A stretch of DNA of 32,193 bases. Source: Jaenimonas drosophilae. Taxonomy: Eukaryota > Euglenozoa > Kinetoplastea > Trypanosomatida > Trypanosomatidae. The stretch is from positions 1 through 32,193 of the forward strand of contig JASAON010001455.1 in NCBI GenBank assembly GCA_030849065.1, read 5' to 3'. The notes under the pieces are model-generated. The model was not told the origin of the DNA, searched no databases, and was given only the letters and a program-made list of their open reading frames with translations. Every line of letters starts with the position of its first letter. Position 1 is the stretch's first letter. Below, one piece after another: positions 1 through 8,653 of the stretch. Position numbers and translations under genes: made by a program.

Positions 1-317
1 GCACCCCAGCAACACAACGCAGCTCCACACACCCATGTCACAGCATCGCATGACGCACACAGCGGTGATACTGTAAGACGTGGATGTGAAGGTATTCATT
101 AGACCATATACATTGTGATTGGTGATGAAGCCAAGCCTTGCCGATTGATCATGTGATGGTGTTGGACGTTCTTCACATTCGATATTCATGCTGATGGTGT
201 TATCGCAGTACATCTAACCATGGAGCTCTGATGTGTTTGCACGTGACTACATTACGTTACTGTTCCAGTCACTCACGTTGCAATCCACTTCACTTCACAT
301 ATCCTAATCGCCAGCAC
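1..317. other. Left edge, no supported gene
   Basis: I see no long ORF on either strand. The stretch ends in a modestly pyrimidine-rich plus-strand segment (about 255-312) closed by an AG at 312-313, five bases before an ATG at 318. That could be a trans-splice acceptor for the weak plus-strand candidate that follows. Nothing else is recognisable. Confidence 0.4.
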
Positions 318-536
318 ATGGACGAGTATGGCCTCCTGGAGCAGCAGACGACGGATGCATCGTGCTGTGACGCCGTGGTGAGTGGTGAGAGCGTGACGGT
401 TGTGTTTGTGGAGGTTGAGCACTGGCGTCCACTGTGGGTTTGTGTGCCTGACGTGATGCGACATGGAAGTATGTTCAGCGCTACAAGTCGTGGTACAGAT
501 GCTACAGATAAGGGCAAAGATACTCGTTTGTGTTAG
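318..536 (+). CDS. Possible small plus-strand protein, 72 aa
   Basis: This is a weak candidate. The frame opens at an ATG just after a pyrimidine-rich run and AG, and ends at a TAG. It uses many GTG, GAG and CTG codons, as the confident genes here do. The product would be an acidic first half, a valine-rich core containing Trp38 and Trp41 (VEVEHWRPLWVCVPD), and a Thr/Lys/Asp-rich tail. No family is recognised and no signal peptide or membrane segment is visible. If real, it runs opposite to all confident genes and makes 537-1647 a convergent strand-switch region. It may equally be a chance ORF. Confidence 0.22.
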   Translation: MDEYGLLEQQTTDASCCDAVVSGESVTVVFVEVEHWRPLWVCVPDVMRHGSMFSATSRGTDATDKGKDTRLC

Positions 537-1647
537 CCACAGAAGGTCTTAGGACCCCCATGAAGCGTCATCTTTTCATCTAGGATGCATTTTGAGGATC
601 TCATCACTGAAGTTGGGGGATAGGGAGACGTTGATAGCACCACATGCATGAGTAGTACGCGCGTGTGAAATGTGTCAAGGAGAGGGAGTGACCGCGTGAG
701 ATCACGGTGGTCCGGAGGCGGAAACAGATATGGCGTTGTGTTTGGGATCCTCAGAAGGGCAGTTGCTCTCACACTAGGCCAGCCAGTATCACGTCGGTTG
801 ATTCATCAAGTTCGTGGATGCCTTGAAAAGAGGAGAGAAGAAAGACAGATGAAATGATGAAGCAGCACAAGGAAGCACCAGTTGGAACAGCAATCAATGG
901 CACGAACAAACCTTGGAGGCATGTACTCATGCTCACAGACGCAACATCCAGAGACCATGGCAGCCTGCAGCATCTTTCCTTGTGTATATGTACGTGCCTC
1001 AGGAAATTGCACGTGCATGTTGGTCACCGCATGTTGCGTATCCATCCCACTCTCATTCGCCACAACAACCAAGAAGAAGAGGGGGTGGATGCAGTTCTGC
1101 TAGTCAAGGGGAGGGGGTACCCGTGAACCCCAACGTACCTAAGTGGCGTAGCTGGTCGCCATGCACCGTTGCAGAGCACCTGCTCACCAGACCGCACGAA
1201 CAAGGAGAAAGAGTATAAAGGGGTTGAGATACTGCAAAAGAAGATAGATTGTGTCGAGTCTCGTCCTTTGGGTCCCTCGTCACAACACAGGCACCTTTCC
1301 AGTGGACGATGAGCTGGGCTGAAGACTCCAACGTGAACCACACGCCAATCAACGATTATTCAAAAATATCAATGAAGTGGCAGTAGGAGTAGTAGTAGAA
1401 GTAGTAGTAGAGGAAGAGAGGTGGGGAAATCTGGCGCCATGCTACGTAGCTCCCTCACCCCCCCCCTCGCCCGCATCACGGGAACAAACCGTGGATGCGG
1501 TCGTGGTGGTGGTGGTGGTGGAGGAGGCAGTTTAAAGCGACGAGGGTCTGTAGCTGGCGCCGCTAGGCTGAGCGACGGAAGCACAACACAGGTATTGAGA
1601 GGGTCACAAGAGCAGCCACACTTCTGCATGTGTGAGCACCTCCATTC
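537..1647. other. Non-coding gap, possible convergent region
   Basis: No convincing gene. The right part must hold the 3' UTR of the large minus-strand gene that ends at 1648. A run of AGT/AGA triplets lies at about 1386-1420. A GGT/GGA run lies at about 1503-1526, which is CCA/TCC on the minus strand. Overlapping ORFs of 80-105 codons occur on both strands, including a plus-strand Gly-rich one beginning with the ATG at 1439, but they conflict with each other and none is supported. Confidence 0.4.
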
Positions 1648-4600
1648 TCAGCCCTTGCGACGCGGGTGAACCACGGCATACAGGCCATCACCTTCCTCCG
1701 CATCCTTGCCCTTTTGTGATGGGTCAGCGTAGGCCATAGACCCGCCCACTTCACTCTCCTCCGGTTCATCAAAGAGGAACAGGTCTGACTTGTTAAGCTG
1801 CAGCGGCATCGGGTGTGCTGCCATGCGCAGCGCGAGCTCCATCTGTGTAGATGATAGGCCGCCATCACTTCGTGGCCGAGTCACCACCATTGCGGCTGGG
1901 TTGGACATGCTATCCACCACAGAAAGTGAAAGGGGTGTGCTCTCACCCGTCCAACGCACGTTGCCAGAATCCATGGATGTGGTTGATGGGCGCCGGCGTT
2001 GCCCATCCACCTCATAACTTCGCAGCAGTGGTGGGCGACCATCGCTCGAGCGTGGCGCGGGGAGCACCTCTGCCGCGCTGCCTTCTTCTTCATCAGCGAC
2101 ACGCAGCATCGAGCTAACTTCTTCAGCGGTGAGCTCCACAAAAATGGTGCGCGCTGGAGGACGTGGTGGGGCCAAGTCGCCGTAGGCGTGCGCCATCCAC
2201 GATGAACGGTTGGCACCCGCGCTGCTCGCCAGCTTCGTGCCATCACCGCCAACGCCCAGTCCCGCCGCCTCTCCATGTGCGAGATAGTCTGAGAGGTTCA
2301 TGGAGGTCCATCGCTTCCCCATCAACGCCTGCAGGGCAGCAATCACTGCACGTGGCGCATCACCCAGCTCTGCATCTGATGGGCAGGATATACCGCGCTG
2401 AGCCACCAATGACGGCGAGGCTGGCTGCAGTGGAGGGTTATCCAGGAGGTGATGTGGCAGCGTACTGCCGTAGATGGGCAAGAAGGAAAAGGTGAAGGCC
2501 AGTGGCGGTTCCCCCGCCCCATCCCCATCACGGCACTTGAAGCAGCAAAACGGCTTGAGAGAAGCAGAGGCACCGCCAAAAGCACAGGATGAACGAGCCG
2601 ATGATGTGGATGCTGCATTCGCGCTGTTGCGGCGGCGGCTGGCGGCAGAGGACTTTGAGGATGGCTTGTGTGCCCGTGTGTTCGTGGAGGGTGCGTACCA
2701 CAAGACGGCCGTGAGATCCGTCAGGGCGAGGTGGAGCTTGAGTTCTCCGAGGGCGTTCAGGAAGAGCACGTCGCTTTCACTGATGGAGAGAAAAATATCA
2801 CTGAAGCGGGCTGGTTGACGCAACTCTTCCGAGCTCGTGGACAGATCACGCAGACAGAGTGGGGCGCTGTGCTCCTCCGCACGCATGGCCTCCTCAATGC
2901 CCAAGCCACGTCGGCGTCTCTCCTCTGTGGGGTGAAGCAAGCGTGAGGAAGTGCGCACCTCATTTTCAGGGCCAATCGAACGCATCAGCGTCGTGGTGGA
3001 GGAGGAGGAGGAAGAGGTGATGTTGGTGTTGGTGGTGCGTTGAATCCCCTTGGCCAGGGCAGCGGCAGCGGCTGTACTCAGCCTGGAGCTGCCGCCACTC
3101 CCTTCCTCGACGATCAGCTGCCCACGTTGAAAAGTGTAAAGCACACGTGGTGCTTGATCGAGGTAGGAGTGCCACAAGAGGGGTGGTACACGGGCAAAGG
3201 GTACCCCATGGCGTGGATCACGTCGATACTTTACAAAACATGGCCAACAATCAAAGTTGGCCTCACGCAGGCATGGGTGGAGTAGTGGGTTGTCCAGCTG
3301 CGTCGCGCGCAACGCCAAGCTCAAACAGCCGCAGCCAACATCCTCGTCCATCTCATCATCATTCACATTATCTCCAAGGGAGGAAGAGAGGCTGGGTGGA
3401 TCCACGCGACGAAGAAAGCGTTGCCGCTGTTGATGCATCATCATCATCCGGCCAGCTGGATCAGATGGAGCATCAGGGCCATCACCCGTCCCCATCGCCC
3501 GCACTGCGTCATGCAAGAATGAAAACAAATCCTCCTCCGATAAACATCGCAACACACAACGCACACGTGCCTGAGGCGGCAACGCCTCTCCAGCTCCGTG
3601 TTGTATAAAGGGGCTCGCAAAGCTGGCAGATGCCTGTGATGCTTTGCCAGATGGGGAGGATGATTGTGATGATGGCTCCAGGAGCTTCAAGAAGGAACGC
3701 TTCATGCGGGCGTAGCGTTGTTGCAATCCTCCGAATCCCCCCGATCGAGAGGTTGGCTTGCGCGCTGATGTGCCATCTCCTCGGCCGCCCGTCAACGCCG
3801 GTGAGTTGGGGGTGGACGCGAAGAAACTGTTCGCCAAGGAGGAGGATGATGATGATGATACACCAGGATCCACAAGCAGCGTAACTCCGCACAGATACAC
3901 CTCGAGCAGCTCCTCCACGGATGAGATGGAGTCACCAAACCGTGCCAACATTTCCCCATCTGCATTGTGATGTTGGTTTTTGCTCATGGACCGCGCGGCA
4001 TGAGAGGTGGACGCACGGCAGGTTTGTGGAGCCTCCATCAAGGAAGGTATGCTTCGTGCTCCGCATGAAGGCACATGTGCGGGAACGCTACTTGCATTCG
4101 TTGCGGTGTGGTAAGTTGTGGGGCAGCTTAACACGGTGGTGGTTGCTCCTGCTGCTGGTGAGGTGCAAAGGCTTGCCATGGCAGGACTGTGGCTGGTGTA
4201 CGTTTGAACCTCGCTCGAGATATCCAATAAATCCACGGCCGAACGCAGCGAGGCGTGAAGTGGGCAGAGGGCTGCACGTGGAATGGCCTCATGAAGATGA
4301 ATACGTGCACGATGATGCGCCAGACGTCGAGGCTCACTCAACGTTGAGGTATCCTGGGCAGGGTGTTCGCCCGGCGTCGCGTTGTGATGATCTCCATCCT
4401 CGGCATGCTCAGTCTTGCACACAACCGCCTCGCCGTGTGCGGGAGACGGATGGTTGGAGTCTGTGCTCATTCCCTCCCACAGATCGGGTGAGTTCACCGC
4501 CGTTCGTCCGGTTGAAGCCTTGGCGCTAGAGTAGAAGGCGTAGTGTGCGTGGTAGTGGCCAGGTTTGATGCAGAGCTCTGCACGTAGCTGAGAGCCTTGG

Positions 4601-4800
4601 TCCCTGGATGGCATATTACCTTTGTCTGACTTATCTTTAAAAAACATCCACTGAACAACCGCAGGAATCCACTCCTCCTCATCGTCATCGTAGATTAACA
4701 CCTCGTAAACGTGTGAGCTGGCGTTGCGCAACCGTGAAGAGCGACGTGCCGCTGTGGTTGTGTTGGCATGCCGCAGTGCATGATCACGGCGCTGTGGCAT
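1648..4800 (-). CDS. Large hypothetical protein, possible split PH-like domain (1050 aa)
   Basis: Function not recognised. The ORF is uninterrupted from ATG to TGA, and the start is the first ATG after a T-rich tract and AG near 4867. The protein is Ser/Ala/Pro-rich with low-complexity runs: polySer at 315-321, Met run 452-455, polyAla 577-582 and a second Ser run 596-601. More ordered islands lie at 31-54, 279-312, 409-438 and 490-560. The best of these starts at 665 with alternating hydrophobic strands (DIFLSISESDVLFLN, then LHLALTDLTAVLWY). A low-complexity insert follows, then a strand at 767-780 (FTFSFLPIYGS) and a helix at about 814-829 (APRAVIAALQALMG). Strands, an insert and then a C-terminal helix are what a PH-like fold shows, but this is inference. 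Cys pairs at 752-756 (CCFKC) could bind a metal. No membrane segment or catalytic motif is seen. The ORF is certainly coding; its role is open. Confidence 0.85.
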   Translation of the reverse strand: MPQRRDHALRHANTTTAARRSSRLRNASSHVYEVLIYDDDEEEWIPAVVQWMFFKDKSDKGNMPSRDQGSQLRAELCIKPGHYHAHYAFYSSAKASTGRTAVNSPDLWEGMSTDSNHPSPAHGEAVVCKTEHAEDGDHHNATPGEHPAQDTSTLSEPRRLAHHRARIHLHEAIPRAALCPLHASLRSAVDLLDISSEVQTYTSHSPAMASLCTSPAAGATTTVLSCPTTYHTATNASSVPAHVPSCGARSIPSLMEAPQTCRASTSHAARSMSKNQHHNADGEMLARFGDSISSVEELLEVYLCGVTLLVDPGVSSSSSSSLANSFFASTPNSPALTGGRGDGTSARKPTSRSGGFGGLQQRYARMKRSFLKLLEPSSQSSSPSGKASQASASFASPFIQHGAGEALPPQARVRCVLRCLSEEDLFSFLHDAVRAMGTGDGPDAPSDPAGRMMMMHQQRQRFLRRVDPPSLSSSLGDNVNDDEMDEDVGCGCLSLALRATQLDNPLLHPCLREANFDCWPCFVKYRRDPRHGVPFARVPPLLWHSYLDQAPRVLYTFQRGQLIVEEGSGGSSRLSTAAAAALAKGIQRTTNTNITSSSSSSTTTLMRSIGPENEVRTSSRLLHPTEERRRRGLGIEEAMRAEEHSAPLCLRDLSTSSEELRQPARFSDIFLSISESDVLFLNALGELKLHLALTDLTAVLWYAPSTNTRAHKPSSKSSAASRRRNSANAASTSSARSSCAFGGASASLKPFCCFKCRDGDGAGEPPLAFTFSFLPIYGSTLPHHLLDNPPLQPASPSLVAQRGISCPSDAELGDAPRAVIAALQALMGKRWTSMNLSDYLAHGEAAGLGVGGDGTKLASSAGANRSSWMAHAYGDLAPPRPPARTIFVELTAEEVSSMLRVADEEEGSAAEVLPAPRSSDGRPPLLRSYEVDGQRRRPSTTSMDSGNVRWTGESTPLSLSVVDSMSNPAAMVVTRPRSDGGLSSTQMELALRMAAHPMPLQLNKSDLFLFDEPEESEVGGSMAYADPSQKGKDAEEGDGLYAVVHPRRKG

Positions 4801-4866
4801 CTACACGCACACACAACAGTAACAGCAGCAACAATTTCGCACCGCAACCGCCACTACACGGAAGCT

Positions 4867-4901
4867 CTGTCCCAAATGAAAAGATATATAAAAAAAAAAA
4901 C
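4867..4901 (-). promoter_or_regulatory. Putative trans-splice acceptor for the 1050-aa gene
   Basis: Read on the minus strand, a run of T (plus A-run ending near 4900) and a TCTTTTCATTT stretch lead into GACAG, with the AG at 4868-4867. No ATG lies between this AG and the start codon at 4800, which gives a 5' UTR of about 66 nt. This arrangement fits spliced-leader addition; a 5'-UTR cis intron would look similar. Confidence 0.5.
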
Positions 4902-5930
4902 AACCAAACCAATTCACACACGTACGCAGGATGGAGGCTAGTGAACGCTAAACAATCAACGTACACAGCCCCAGCCGCACAGAAAGGAAGGAAAAAAAAA
5001 AGATGCCGTTCGAGTAGTTCCTGATGGACGATGAAAAATTGATGCTGCGTGAATTTTAGAGAACAAAGAAACAGGGGAGTTGTTGTACGTATTGGGTGAG
5101 TACCCCCCTTAAGTTCCTATGTACTCTGCTACCTTGAGAATGTCAGAAGAAACAATGTTTGCTGCCACACACGAACATCAAGAAGAAGTGAGGAAGAGGT
5201 GGGAATAATGAATACACAATACTTCAGTTCACAAAAACATTTCGTAAGTTGTGCTCACACAACATCAGTATAGAGAACAAGTTCGTTGGGTATACACAGA
5301 AGCTGCACATGGGGCAATCATCACGAGAAGCTTTGAGTGGTACGCTATCGGGAGATGCTCATGCACCTCCAACGCCCACGCGTACACGCATATCAAGACA
5401 CCGATTTGGTAGGGTCCATGATGTTGCACGAAGGTCGCATCGTGATACACCACCACAAAATAGAACAGAAGAAAAAAAGAAGGAACAAACAACCATAATC
5501 AATACACGTGATGATGAGCGCTGAGAAAAAAAAAAGTAGCACAAAAGCAGTGACACACACCGGGGGCAGAAGAAGTTGATGATAGGCTCCACAACGCCCA
5601 TGGACGTGGAGAGAGAGAGAGAGGTTCTATGCAATGGGCGTTTTTTTTTTTGCAAGGTGCAAAGGGGGAGAAGCAGGGCACACACACATGACAAAGAGCA
5701 GTACTCACTCCACCATAGTTCAGTTGGCGTGAGGGAAAGGCAAGCAATCATCACAAAACAAGAAGAATCAAAGAAGAAACATAAAACATAGAGTAAAGAT
5801 GCCTTCTCAGGCAGCATGTGTGTAGATCAGGAGAGAAAGATAGTTGTATAGAGCGCAGTGTGAACGGAATCAGCTTTGCGTAGATCATCATTCATTCATC
5901 CTTCGCGGCTGCACCTCACGTTTCCCCCAG

Positions 5931-6051
5931 GGCTATGCTACACACAGGGGTGGCCATGTTGAGGCGAAGGTATACAGCACCAACATGCACCACTGTTGCA
6001 GCAAAGTAGAAGAACCTCTTGGGTGGCCATCACTTGTTGATGAAGGTTCAG
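5931..6051 (+). other. Exon-like segment with strong acceptor and donor
   Basis: The segment is preceded on the plus strand by a pyrimidine-rich stretch ending in TTTCCCCCAG (AG at 5929-5930). It is followed at once by GTAAGTAT, a near-ideal eukaryotic 5' splice site after CAG. One frame stays open across all 121 nt, encoding a Gly/His-rich start and a segment ending EEPLGWPSLVDEGSG. No partner exon was identified. It could be a cis-spliced exon, or chance, since kinetoplastid genes seldom have cis introns. Confidence 0.22.
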
Positions 6052-6517
6052 GTAAGTATGATCCTCTCAAGAATATATCAACCAACAGCAAATCCGCAGC
6101 ACATAGAAAAAAAAAACCCAAGAGGAAAGTACAAGAAAAGGCGCCGCATTGAATGAAGCGATTGTTTGTTGTTGTTTCGCGGTAGTTCTGCCAAATCGAT
6201 GCTCGTTGGTGTGGATCAGCAACACCACCTCGTCTGTTGTGTGCGTGCGTGTAGATGATGAGTAATGAGTATCATCTAGCATGCTCTTTTTTCGTATATA
6301 ATAGAGTGCAGATAGAGGAGTGTGGATGGGGAATGGATCCATGAAAGAGCAGGGCGAACGGTACAAGAAAAAAAAAAAAAGAACAACACCGTCTGGAGAA
6401 CACGTGAAGCATTTTGGGTAGTAAATGACTCCAGTGGTGCACAGCAAGAAGGGGCAGCGAGAGCGGGTGCACCACTCAAAAAAGAGCCACCAACATCCTT
6501 CAAGGTAACACACAACA

Positions 6518-6967
6518 TCACGCACACGTGCGGTGCACAGACACAAATAACAGCCCCTGTAGGCAGACACACATCACTAACAATTCACCATTACACCCAC
6601 ACCAACAACATAAAGAAGAAGAAAAAGGGAACGTCTGGAGCAGCAAAGCACTGGTACATCGCAAGGTGCTGCTCCAAATCGTGCATGGATACAGTAAGTT
6701 CCAAAACAAAAAAAAATGAGGGGAAGCAACCAACTGTGCAGAACTCAAGTCCATCTCTGACAGTTTCGGGCAGCACTCGTGAAGAATAGCTGCTCTTCGT
6801 GAATGCTGGTGCTGCGCACTCAGAAAATGGATAAGTGATTGCTGTTTTTTTCTGTCAATGTTGATACATATTATTGTTGGTGAGTAGCCCACCAACAACA
6901 CATGCCCGTGAGTGAAGCACTCGCGGAAATGACCAAACAGCCATCTATCACCCACACCAACGCACAT
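6518..6967 (-). CDS. Possible small protein, 149 aa (weak)
   Basis: This is an ATG-started ORF on the strand used by all confident genes. A moderately pyrimidine-rich run ending in AG lies upstream near 7020, and the ORF start is the first ATG after it. Residues 1-45 look protein-like (MCVGVGDRWLFGHFRECF...). The C-terminal half is dominated by Phe/Ser/Cys runs encoded by TTC/TTT/TGT, which is what pyrimidine-rich intergenic DNA gives by chance. No family is recognised. It may be intergenic noise. Confidence 0.15.
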   Translation of the reverse strand: MCVGVGDRWLFGHFRECFTHGHVLLVGYSPTIICINIDRKKQQSLIHFLSAQHQHSRRAAILHECCPKLSEMDLSSAQLVASPHFFLFWNLLYPCTIWSSTLRCTSALLLQTFPFSSSLCCWCGCNGELLVMCVCLQGLLFVSVHRTCA

Positions 6968-7078
6968 TCACGTGAATGGCTATCGTTGATTGATCGATGT
7001 TCACTAATTTTTTGGTTATCTGTACCGTTACCGAGATGAAATGCGAATGTGTGTTGTGTGTCTCATGAAACAGTGAAG

Positions 7079-7099
7079 GTGTGTGTGTGTGTGTGTGTG
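7079..7099. repeat. (GT)n microsatellite
   Basis: An uninterrupted GT dinucleotide run of about 21 nt (CA on the minus strand). It lies roughly 60 nt upstream of the AG proposed for the weak 149-aa ORF. Confidence 0.9.
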
Positions 7100-7855
7100 C
7101 ATCAAATTGCGCGGTGTGCTGTACGTACGTGAGTACGCACACCCACACTAAATCAAGATTGGAATGTTCGAATTACGATGGTGTACCCGTGCTAAGAGCG
7201 GTATTCATTCACAGTTTGATGTGTCAAGCTCACGTACGGGGCCATGTACGTTCCATCTGAATAGTCGTGTGTTGCAAGAATCGGGCAACACACTACAGAC
7301 ACACAATCAGAGACATGTCCCACACATACACACCTACAATGACTGAAGAAGAACAAAAAGAGTAACGCAAAAATCAAAAGAAACATTCATTGTGTGCTTT
7401 TGTACGTGCGTGTTCTTGTGTACCAAAGAAAGAGAAGAAGGCGTAAACACGAAGATACGAAGTACATACGTTCCTTACCCAGAGAGAGGCTCCACCTGCA
7501 ACACCACTGAAGGGAGCAGCAAATGAAGGGTAAGAGAACAACAACAACCAAAAAAACACACCTGTCAGTACCACCGTAAAAGACCGCACAAACAAAAGGA
7601 GCAACCAGCAACCAACAACAAAGCGAGCAACATTTTTTTTTCATTCACAGATAATACATCTCTACACCATCTCACGAATAATTTTTCGATTGGTTCGCTC
7701 CTCCTCAACGTCACAGGTTGCGAGTGATGGGCTCACATCTATACTTTTCGTGCTTCATCAGAGTCAGTACACGTACGTTTCGTGAACCCATCAGCATAGA
7801 AATCATCAGGAACCACGAAGAGCGACTGTGTTCATGAACAGGGCGGATGACCATG

Positions 7856-8653
7856 TTACCACAGCAGCACTTCGTTCTCTGCAGGATTCGATGTGGAGGT
7901 GGTGTTGGAGGTATCGGCGATGGAAACAAGAAAGTCGCTGAGAGTGGCACCAATGGCGGCGTAGCGTCGCGGGTCGGTGCACTCACTGGGCTCCATCCGC
8001 TGGCGCATGCGCTGCTGCCGTGCCTCACAGCTGCCACTCTCACTCAGGTCGGCAACAGTATCATTCAACAATAATACATCGCACGCATCATCAGCATGTA
8101 TCTGATCCTGGTTTGTGTGTTCACGAACTGTACGGAATGCTTGGAAAAAACGAACGGCCTGATGCAAACGCCAACGGCGTTCATCCTCCTGAGTACAGCC
8201 ATCAACCTCTGAGTGTTCCAAGATGGATATCTGCTGCTTCGAGCAGTCATGATTGATGAGGTGTGCGTTAGGGGAAGCTGCTTCTATCACACGTGTGAGC
8301 ATTTCAGATCTGTTGTTGTTGTTGTTGTTGTTCAGTTGCTGTGCGGGTGGCACATCTGGTACATCGTGTTGAATGAATACCTCATCCACATGCATACAAG
8401 CCTGCGGGAGCATGGACGTAACGGAGAGGCTCATGGAGAGGGTAGGGCCAAAGGTGCTCTGGCTGATGGCGTGATGCGAGGAGCGCAAGCCAACCTCCGT
8501 CTTGGGCGACTGGCCAACCTTTGGTCGTAGCACAGGTGTACGCAGCGGCACATCAACTGGAAGTGGATGTGTTGTGTCTGGATCATGTGTGGCGAGTGCG
8601 TGAACAAGAGATAAATCATCTCCCATCGATGGCTTTTCAACCTCTGAAAACAT
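7856..8653 (-). CDS. Hypothetical protein with poly-Asn tract (265 aa)
   Basis: No family recognised. The start is the first ATG after a T-rich tract at about 8800-8870 and an AG near 8780-8783, and the frame runs to a stop at 7856. Residues 1-105 are polar and probably disordered. A run of seven Asn at 108-114 is encoded by a pure AAC repeat. A likely amphipathic helix follows at about 157-179 (DERRWRLHQAVRFFQAFRTV), then an acidic stretch (188-210), an Arg/Gln-rich segment (211-219) and a hydrophobic end. No signal peptide or membrane segment is visible. Codon use resembles the confident genes and the strand matches. It lies alone between gaps of 3.1 and 6.6 kb, so context says nothing about its role. 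Confidence 0.62.
   Translation of the reverse strand: MFSEVEKPSMGDDLSLVHALATHDPDTTHPLPVDVPLRTPVLRPKVGQSPKTEVGLRSSHHAISQSTFGPTLSMSLSVTSMLPQACMHVDEVFIQHDVPDVPPAQQLNNNNNNNRSEMLTRVIEAASPNAHLINHDCSKQQISILEHSEVDGCTQEDERRWRLHQAVRFFQAFRTVREHTNQDQIHADDACDVLLLNDTVADLSESGSCEARQQRMRQRMEPSECTDPRRYAAIGATLSDFLVSIADTSNTTSTSNPAENEVLLW
8311..8332. repeat. (TGT)n trinucleotide repeat inside a CDS
   Basis: About seven copies of TGT on plus, AAC-type in the sense strand, encoding the poly-Asn run of the 265-aa protein. Confidence 0.9.

Larger units (their letters stand above)
4801..7855. other. 3.1-kb gap without a confident gene
   Basis: The gap contains the 5' UTR and acceptor of the 1050-aa gene and the 3' UTR of the next gene. 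It is rich in A- and AAG-runs on the plus strand (pyrimidine-rich on minus). A (GT)n microsatellite lies at 7079-7099. Two items are noted separately: a minus-strand ORF at 6518-6967 and a plus-strand exon-like segment at 5931-6051. Donor-like GT motifs also occur on the plus strand near 6504 and 6690. Confidence 0.4.

Noticed and set aside
1439..1669. Plus-strand Gly-rich ORF overlapping the end of the 1050-aa gene
   Set aside because: Its character comes from a GGT repeat, and it overlaps a confident gene on the other strand.
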